A stretch of DNA of 10,809 bases, taken from the NCBI GenBank assembly GCA_903881065.1, contig CAIRRW010000258.1, forward strand, positions 1-10,809, written 5' to 3'. Numbering within the stretch: position 1 is the stretch's first letter; each line of letters starts with the position of its first letter. The notes below the pieces were generated by a model, which worked only from the letters and a program-made list of their open reading frames with translations, ran no database searches and was not told the DNA's origin. Origin of the DNA: an uncultured Bacteroidota bacterium (lineage in GTDB: Bacteria; Bacteroidota; Bacteroidia; 2-12-FULL-35-15). A program made the position numbers and the translations under genes. Below, in pieces: positions 6,276 through 10,809 of the stretch.

Positions 6276-7538
6276 TTACTTTTTCAACTTTTCGGCAATA
6301 TCATCCAGTTTATCCTTCAATCCTAATCGGGCATAAATTTGTTTCAATGCTATCATTGTATTCCTATCTTTCGGTTTTAGCGAAAATGCTTTTTCTAGTA
6401 CAGGCATAGCTCTATTGAATTCATCAATTGACTTAGCATTTACGGCATCATACTTTTTTTGATCAGTTATTTTATCTGCCTGTCTATTAATACTTACTCC
6501 ATGATTAACGTATAATACTCCTAATGAATACAAAGCATCAAAATAATCAGGTTTCAATTCAATTGATTTTTTATAATCTGCTTCGGCACGTTTAATCTCG
6601 TCTTCAAAATCTTTAGGCTGTTCAGTAAAGTTACCTGTAGCATCTTTAGGGTTGGCAAGATTATCATATAAATTGCCTCTAACAATATATAAGTTGGCAT
6701 CTGCAGGTTTTGCAGTGATTGCTATGTTAAGATTCTTCATTGCATCTTCCGATTTGTTTTCAGCCAGAAAAAAGTTTGTTTCTGTAATCAATAATGCAAT
6801 ATCATTTGGATAAACTGTTCGTCCCTGTTTAAGTATTTCTTTGGCAGTGGTGGTGTCGTTTTGTGTTTTCTTATTAAGGTAAACGTTTGCCAATGATGAA
6901 TAGCTTGTTGCTCTGCCTTGTTTGTTATCGATCATTTTACGGTAATACATAATAGCCTTTTCAGGATTACTAGCTTTCTCGGCTACTAAAGCACAATATC
7001 CAAGATCAGTGGAATCCTTAATACCTTTTATTTCATATGCTCTTTCGAATGAAGGTAATGACTCGGTAAACTTTTTAGCATTATAATCAGCTATTGCTTT
7101 ATTCTCGAAATGAGCTGCAATACGATCAATACTTGGGTCAATATCCGTTTTGAATTTACCTTTTTCATCCAGCTTGCGTGCTTTTGCAAATGCTCTGTAA
7201 GTTGTATCCAATTCTAAAGAACTTGTATTCTGATAACCCATTAATGTTTTTTTATTGGGATCAGTAATACTTATAAGCTTTTCAGTTTCGTTACGAAGAT
7301 TATAGTCGAATATTGCCAAATATATCTGTCCTCTGTACACTTGTGTTTTTGCTTCGTTTTTAGTATCTGCGTTATCATTTGCGAGGTCAATTGCATCTTT
7401 TGCCTTGTTAAGGGAATTGATGTCTTTGGTATCATTGAAATCCTGATAAAACCGATACGCGGTGATAACTTTTCCAGTTTGCCCATATCCATAAACCACA
7501 TGCATTGCAGCTATTAATAACAGTGCTATTCTTTTCAT
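6276..7538 (-). CDS. Exported tetratricopeptide-repeat protein
   Basis: A 420-residue protein with a clear signal peptide (MKRIALLLIAAMH, probable cleavage after YGYGQ at residue 20). The mature part is helical repeats. TPR-like units are seen around 142-171 (ENKAIADYNAKKF, then SFERAYEI), 175-203, 208-242, 245-277, 280-329 (AEADYKKSIELKPD at 318-331) and 333-388 (ALYSLGVLYVNHG, then LEKAFSLKPKD). TPRs make a protein-binding scaffold; no enzymatic motif is visible. Location is likely periplasmic. The ATG at 7538 gives a standard signal peptide, whereas a TTG at 7553 would only add five residues. The gene follows gyrA by 30 bp on the same strand and has no promoter of its own that I can see, so co-transcription is likely. 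From memory, a TPR gene after gyrA is common in this phylum. Its role is unknown; the pairing need not mean a role in supercoiling. Confidence 0.88.
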   Translation of the reverse strand: MKRIALLLIAAMHVVYGYGQTGKVITAYRFYQDFNDTKDINSLNKAKDAIDLANDNADTKNEAKTQVYRGQIYLAIFDYNLRNETEKLISITDPNKKTLMGYQNTSSLELDTTYRAFAKARKLDEKGKFKTDIDPSIDRIAAHFENKAIADYNAKKFTESLPSFERAYEIKGIKDSTDLGYCALVAEKASNPEKAIMYYRKMIDNKQGRATSYSSLANVYLNKKTQNDTTTAKEILKQGRTVYPNDIALLITETNFFLAENKSEDAMKNLNIAITAKPADANLYIVRGNLYDNLANPKDATGNFTEQPKDFEDEIKRAEADYKKSIELKPDYFDALYSLGVLYVNHGVSINRQADKITDQKKYDAVNAKSIDEFNRAMPVLEKAFSLKPKDRNTMIALKQIYARLGLKDKLDDIAEKLKK

Positions 7539-7568
7539 CCTATTCTTTTGCAAATTTCTAATTATATA

Positions 7569-10136
7569 TTATTCTTGAGTGTCCGCTGGATCATCTCCTG
7601 TATTTGTTTCTGAATCAGAAGAAGTATTGGAATCGACACCATTATCAATGCTTGTATTGTCAAAGCCTTCAGCAGAAACCTCGCCAATCACATCTTCTTC
7701 TTTATCCACTTTAGTAACAGCAGCAATTTCGTCAGTAGCTTTCAAGTTAATTAATTTAACCCCTTGAGTTGCGCGACCAATCACTCTTAAATCAGCTACT
7801 CCCAATCGAATTATGATACCTGATTTATTAATAATCATCAAATCATCTTTATCAGTAACAGCCTTTATTGCAATTAAATTGCCTGTTTTTTCAGTAACAT
7901 TTATAGTCTTTACACCTTTACCACCACGTTTAGTTACGCGGTACTCTTCCAAGTCAGAACGCTTTCCATAACCTTTTTCCGAAACAACCATTACGTTACT
8001 TAATGTATCCGGCATTGCTATCATACCAATTACTTCGTTGCCTTTATCGCTTACATTTTGTCCACGTACTCCGGCAGCATTTCTACCCATTGCACGTACA
8101 TTTGATTCATTAAAACGAACCAACTTTCCTCTTTTAGATGCAAGCATTATTTCGTTAGTACCGTTAGTCAGCAATGCTTCCAATAGCATATCACCATCTC
8201 TTACAGTGATTGCATTTATACCATTTGCACGTACATTTGAATATGCTTTTAATGTTGTCTTTTTGATAATACCATTTTTAGTACACATGATGATGAAGTT
8301 ATTATTCAAATATTCTTCATCCTTCAAATCCTTCACATTGATGTATGCTTTTACTTTATCATCACTTGGTATATTTATCATATTCTGAATTGCACGACCT
8401 TTAGACGTACGCGTTCCTTCAGGAACTTCAAACGCACGCATCCAGAAACAACGTCCTTGTTCAGTGAACAACAATAAATAATTATGTGTTGAAGCAACGA
8501 ATAAATGTTCGATAAAATCTTCATCACGTGTGGTGCTACCTTTAGAACCTTTACCACCTCTGTTTTGTGTACGATATTCTGTAAGAGCGGTACGTTTGAT
8601 ATAACCCATATGAGATATAGTTATTACTACATCTTCATCAGCAATCATGTCTTCCATTCTAAAATCACCTGAAGCAAAAACGATATCTGTTTTGCGCTCA
8701 TCACCGTATTTATCTCTGATCTCAATTAATTCATCTTTGATAATTTTCATACGTAAACTTTCGTCAGCCAAGATTGATTTTAAGTAATCAATCAACTTCA
8801 TCAACTCTTCGTATTCTGCTTTTATCTTATCTCTTTCAAGTCCAGTAAGAACACGTAAACGCATCTCCAGAATTGCTTTTGCCTGTATTTCACTCAAGCC
8901 GAAGTTCTTCATCAATCCATCTTGTGCTTCATTAGGCGTAGCCGATTCACGAATTAATTTAATTACTTCATCTAAATGATCCAAAGCAATTAAATAACCT
9001 TCTAAAATATGTGCGCGTTTTTCAGCCTGAGACAATTCATATTTTGTACGTCGAATAACCACCTCATGGCGGAATTCAACAAAATGATGAATCATATCTT
9101 TAATGTTAAGCATCATTGGTCGGCCGTGCACTAAAGCTATATTATTTACACTGAAAGATGTTTGGAGTTCTGTATATTTAAATAGATTATTTAATACAAC
9201 ATTTGTTATTGCATCACGTTTTATCTCATATACAATGCGCATTCCATCTCTATCCGATTCATCTCGAATATCAGAAATACCTTCAATTTTTTTATCATTA
9301 ATCAAGTCAGCAGTTTTTCTAATCATCTCTGCCTTGTTGATTTGATAAGGTATTTCATTCACAATAATACGTTCTCTGCCTGCAGCAGTAGTTTCCATTG
9401 TTGTTTTAGCACGCATCACAATTCTTCCTCTGCCTGTTTCAAAAGCATCTTTCACGCCTTCGTAACCATAAATAGTTCCTCCTGTTGGAAAATCAGGAGC
9501 TTTTACATAATGCATCAAACCGGCAATATCAATCTCACGATTATCAATATAAGCAATGGTTGCATTAACAATTTCTGTTAAATTATGAGGGGGCATATTC
9601 GTAGCCATACCAACAGCAATACCGGAGGCTCCATTTATTAATAGGTTAGGAATACGAGAAGGAAGAACAGTTGGTTCAGTTAAACTATCATCAAAGTTAG
9701 GACGGAAATCAACAGTATCCTTTTCAATGTCATTCAACATTTCCTCAGCAATTTTTTTCAAACGGGCTTCTGTATATCGCATTGCAGCAGGGCTATCACC
9801 ATCCACAGAACCGAAGTTTCCCTGTCCATCAACTAAAGGATAACGTAAGCTCCATTCCTGCGCCATACGTACCATTGCATCATATACTGACGTATCGCCA
9901 TGTGGATGGTACTTACCAAGAACTTCTCCTACAATACGTGCTGACTTTTTATATGGGCGATTGGACATTACTCCCAAATCAAGCATTCCATATAATACCC
10001 TTCTGTGTACTGGTTTTAAACCATCACGTACATCAGGTAACGCTCGAGACACAATCACCGACATTGAATAATCAATGTAGGCTGATTTCATTTCTTCCTC
10101 AATGTTAATCTGAATTATTTTTTCTCCGTCTGCCAT
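7569..10136 (-). CDS. gyrA: DNA gyrase subunit A
   Basis: An 855-residue GyrA, complete. With GyrB it introduces negative supercoils into DNA using ATP. The winged-helix and tower domains run to about residue 490; the catalytic tyrosine is Tyr121 in AAMRYTEARL (117-126), after Arg120. The quinolone-contact segment is HPHGDTSVYDAMV (77-89), with Thr82 at the position of E. coli Ser83 and Asp86 at that of Asp87. The C-terminal beta-pinwheel (about 495-810) carries the GyrA box QNRGGKG (524-530), which marks it as gyrase rather than topoisomerase IV, and a second box-like KRGGKG at 736-741. The tail (811-855) is acidic and Ser/Thr/Asn-rich. The ATG at 10136 gives MADGEKIIQINIEEEM, a typical start, with AAGGA about 10 nt upstream. 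It heads a transcript with the TPR gene and is divergent from the clpC-like gene. Confidence 0.98.
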   Translation of the reverse strand: MADGEKIIQINIEEEMKSAYIDYSMSVIVSRALPDVRDGLKPVHRRVLYGMLDLGVMSNRPYKKSARIVGEVLGKYHPHGDTSVYDAMVRMAQEWSLRYPLVDGQGNFGSVDGDSPAAMRYTEARLKKIAEEMLNDIEKDTVDFRPNFDDSLTEPTVLPSRIPNLLINGASGIAVGMATNMPPHNLTEIVNATIAYIDNREIDIAGLMHYVKAPDFPTGGTIYGYEGVKDAFETGRGRIVMRAKTTMETTAAGRERIIVNEIPYQINKAEMIRKTADLINDKKIEGISDIRDESDRDGMRIVYEIKRDAITNVVLNNLFKYTELQTSFSVNNIALVHGRPMMLNIKDMIHHFVEFRHEVVIRRTKYELSQAEKRAHILEGYLIALDHLDEVIKLIRESATPNEAQDGLMKNFGLSEIQAKAILEMRLRVLTGLERDKIKAEYEELMKLIDYLKSILADESLRMKIIKDELIEIRDKYGDERKTDIVFASGDFRMEDMIADEDVVITISHMGYIKRTALTEYRTQNRGGKGSKGSTTRDEDFIEHLFVASTHNYLLLFTEQGRCFWMRAFEVPEGTRTSKGRAIQNMINIPSDDKVKAYINVKDLKDEEYLNNNFIIMCTKNGIIKKTTLKAYSNVRANGINAITVRDGDMLLEALLTNGTNEIMLASKRGKLVRFNESNVRAMGRNAAGVRGQNVSDKGNEVIGMIAMPDTLSNVMVVSEKGYGKRSDLEEYRVTKRGGKGVKTINVTEKTGNLIAIKAVTDKDDLMIINKSGIIIRLGVADLRVIGRATQGVKLINLKATDEIAAVTKVDKEEDVIGEVSAEGFDNTSIDNGVDSNTSSDSETNTGDDPADTQE

Positions 10137-10221
10137 AATTTCTTTTTCCTTTTATTTATTTGTTAAATTAATGTTATTTAGTATGATTATTTGTCATAAA
10201 AATTAATTAGCACAGTTATTG

Positions 10222-10261
10222 ATTAAGTGTCTTAAATTTTAGGAGTGTGAAGATACTTAAT
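10222..10261. promoter_or_regulatory. Inverted repeat upstream of gyrA
   Basis: ATTAAGTGTCT (10222-10232) and AGATACTTAAT (10251-10261) form an 11-bp inverted repeat with one mismatch (G opposite T) and an 18-nt spacer. The right arm overlaps the candidate gyrA -7 box. It could be an operator for a dimeric regulator, but no known motif matches it and chance occurrence in AT-rich DNA is possible. Confidence 0.4.
10248..10255 (-). promoter_or_regulatory. Candidate -7 box for gyrA
   Basis: On the minus strand this reads TATCTTCA, matching TAnnTTTG at all but two positions. No TTG lies at the -33 distance, and the leader would be a little over 100 nt. It is the best candidate I see for gyrA, but a weak one. 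Confidence 0.25.
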
Positions 10262-10340
10262 TGTGAGCAGTTGGAGTTTAAAATTCTTTTTAATTATTAA
10301 CATATTAACAGTTTTTGTGTTGATAAAAAGAATATGCTAA

Positions 10341-10373
10341 TTGAATAGTGGTAATCTTCAAGAATTACCTTTG
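10341..10373 (+). promoter_or_regulatory. Promoter of clpC-like gene
   Basis: TACCTTTG (10366-10373) matches the Bacteroidota -7 consensus TAnnTTTG exactly, and TTG (10341-10343) lies 22 nt upstream as the -33 element. The implied start is near 10380, giving a leader of about 80 nt that contains the inverted repeat at 10386-10420. Confidence 0.55.
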
Positions 10374-10385
10374 ATACCATTCTTC

Positions 10386-10420
10386 AAAAGGTTAATTTTG
10401 TTAACAAATTGAAACCTTTT
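10386..10420 (+). promoter_or_regulatory. Inverted repeat in clpC leader
   Basis: The 35-bp element is centred on GTTAAC (10400-10405). The outer arms AAAAGGTT (10386-10393) and AACCTTTT (10413-10420) pair perfectly, and the inner arms AATTTTGTT and AACAAATT pair apart from a one-base bulge. It starts just after the predicted transcript start. It may be an operator or an RNA hairpin. It does not match the CIRCE element of HrcA or the CtsR heptad repeat used by other clp genes. Confidence 0.5.
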
Positions 10421-10459
10421 AATAGATTTTACGTTTAAACAAGAATAAATATAAATATT

Positions 10460-10809
10460 ATGGAAGCTAAATTTTCACCAAGAGTAAAAGATGTAATCAC
10501 CTTCAGTCGCGAGGAAGCATTACGTTTAGGGCATGATTATATTGGGACAGAACACTTGTTACTCGGCATTATCCGGGAGGGAGAAGGTACGGCAATCCGA
10601 TTGCTTAAAGCCTTGAATGTTGATTTGCAGGAACTGCGAAAAAACATTGAACAGGTTATTGGTGTGGGAAACCACAAGGTAAGTAATTTAGCAAATATTC
10701 CTTTGGTGAAACAAGCCGAAAGAGCATTAAAGATTACCTACTTAGAGGCAAAACTATTTAAAAGTTCAGTAATTGGTACTGAGCATTTATTGCTTTCCAT
10801 ACTGAAAGA
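10460..10809 (+). CDS. clpC: ClpC-type AAA+ chaperone, N-terminal part
   Basis: The frame opens at the ATG at 10460 and runs past the window edge, so only about 116 of an expected 800 or more residues are seen. The visible part is the Clp N-domain, made of two similar halves: SREEALRLGHDYIGTEHLLLGI (about 16-37) and, after a linker, ALKITYLEAKL, then VIGTEHLLLSILK (about 104-116). The repeated GTEHLLL motif is diagnostic. MEAKFSPRVKDVI at the start is typical of ClpC, as opposed to ClpB or ClpA. ClpC unfolds proteins for the ClpP protease and uses the N-domain for adaptors and substrates. The AAA modules and the ClpP-binding loop are beyond the edge, so ClpC versus another Clp ATPase cannot be fully settled. 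There is no Shine-Dalgarno; the start is preceded by an A-rich stretch, as is usual in this phylum. Confidence 0.92.
   Translation, partial: MEAKFSPRVKDVITFSREEALRLGHDYIGTEHLLLGIIREGEGTAIRLLKALNVDLQELRKNIEQVIGVGNHKVSNLANIPLVKQAERALKITYLEAKLFKSSVIGTEHLLLSILK

Larger units (their letters stand above)
10137..10459. other. Divergent gyrA/clpC regulatory region
   Basis: This AT-rich region has no gene. It holds, from left to right, an AAGGA-like ribosome site for gyrA (minus strand, 10147-10151), an inverted repeat overlapping a candidate gyrA promoter (10222-10261), a good clpC promoter (10341-10373) and a second inverted repeat in the clpC leader (10386-10420). The stretch 10262-10340 is A/T-rich with no structure I can name. 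Confidence 0.7.

Noticed and set aside
7579..10108. Several plus-strand open frames (for example 8038-8388, 9342-9581, 9782-10108)
   Set aside because: All are antisense to gyrA, which is intact and unmistakable; their translations look like low-complexity shadows.
10386..10420. CIRCE or CtsR operator upstream of clpC
   Set aside because: Neither the CIRCE half-sites (TTAGCACTC and GAGTGCTAA) nor the CtsR heptad direct repeat is present.

Overview
The window looks like chromosomal core sequence of a low-GC member of the Bacteroidota. Several things point there: the TAnnTTTG-type promoter boxes, the near absence of Shine-Dalgarno sequences, the GSCFA-domain protein, a membrane sulfatase of the LTA-synthase-like family, and the arrangement of a clpC-type gene divergent from gyrA with a TPR gene just downstream of gyrA. 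I cannot fix the order from sequence alone. No mobile element, CRISPR array, tRNA or rRNA is visible.

Layout. (1) 1-514: 3' part of an uncharacterised gene, closed by a strong intrinsic terminator at 540-568. (2) 569-990: non-coding, holding a direct-repeat/hairpin/direct-repeat element (619-674) and a degenerate array of about 19-21 bp units (810-975). (3) 991-3508, minus strand: a tight three-gene operon in the order ribF, secreted LRR protein, GSCFA protein, with gaps of 9 and 1 nt. (4) 3609-5489, plus strand: a membrane sulfatase/LTA-synthase-like enzyme, divergent from ribF across a 100-bp promoter region. (5) 5566-6237, plus strand: a small exported alpha/beta hydrolase, ending at a terminator (6245-6272) shared with the converging operon. 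(6) 6276-10136, minus strand: gyrA followed by an exported TPR protein. (7) 10137-10459: divergent regulatory region with two inverted repeats and a good promoter. (8) 10460 to the edge: the start of a ClpC-type ATPase on the plus strand, running out of the window.

How the genes fit together. gyrA (DNA supercoiling), ribF (FMN and FAD synthesis) and clpC (protein quality control) are housekeeping. The other five genes are envelope-associated or of unknown role. Three have N-terminal signal sequences (LRR, TPR, hydrolase) and one is a polytopic membrane enzyme with an extracytoplasmic catalytic domain. I do not see a clear new defence or mobile system. The points most worth a second look are the two repeat structures in 619-975, the inverted repeats between gyrA and clpC, and the membrane sulfatase with serine at the expected nucleophile position.
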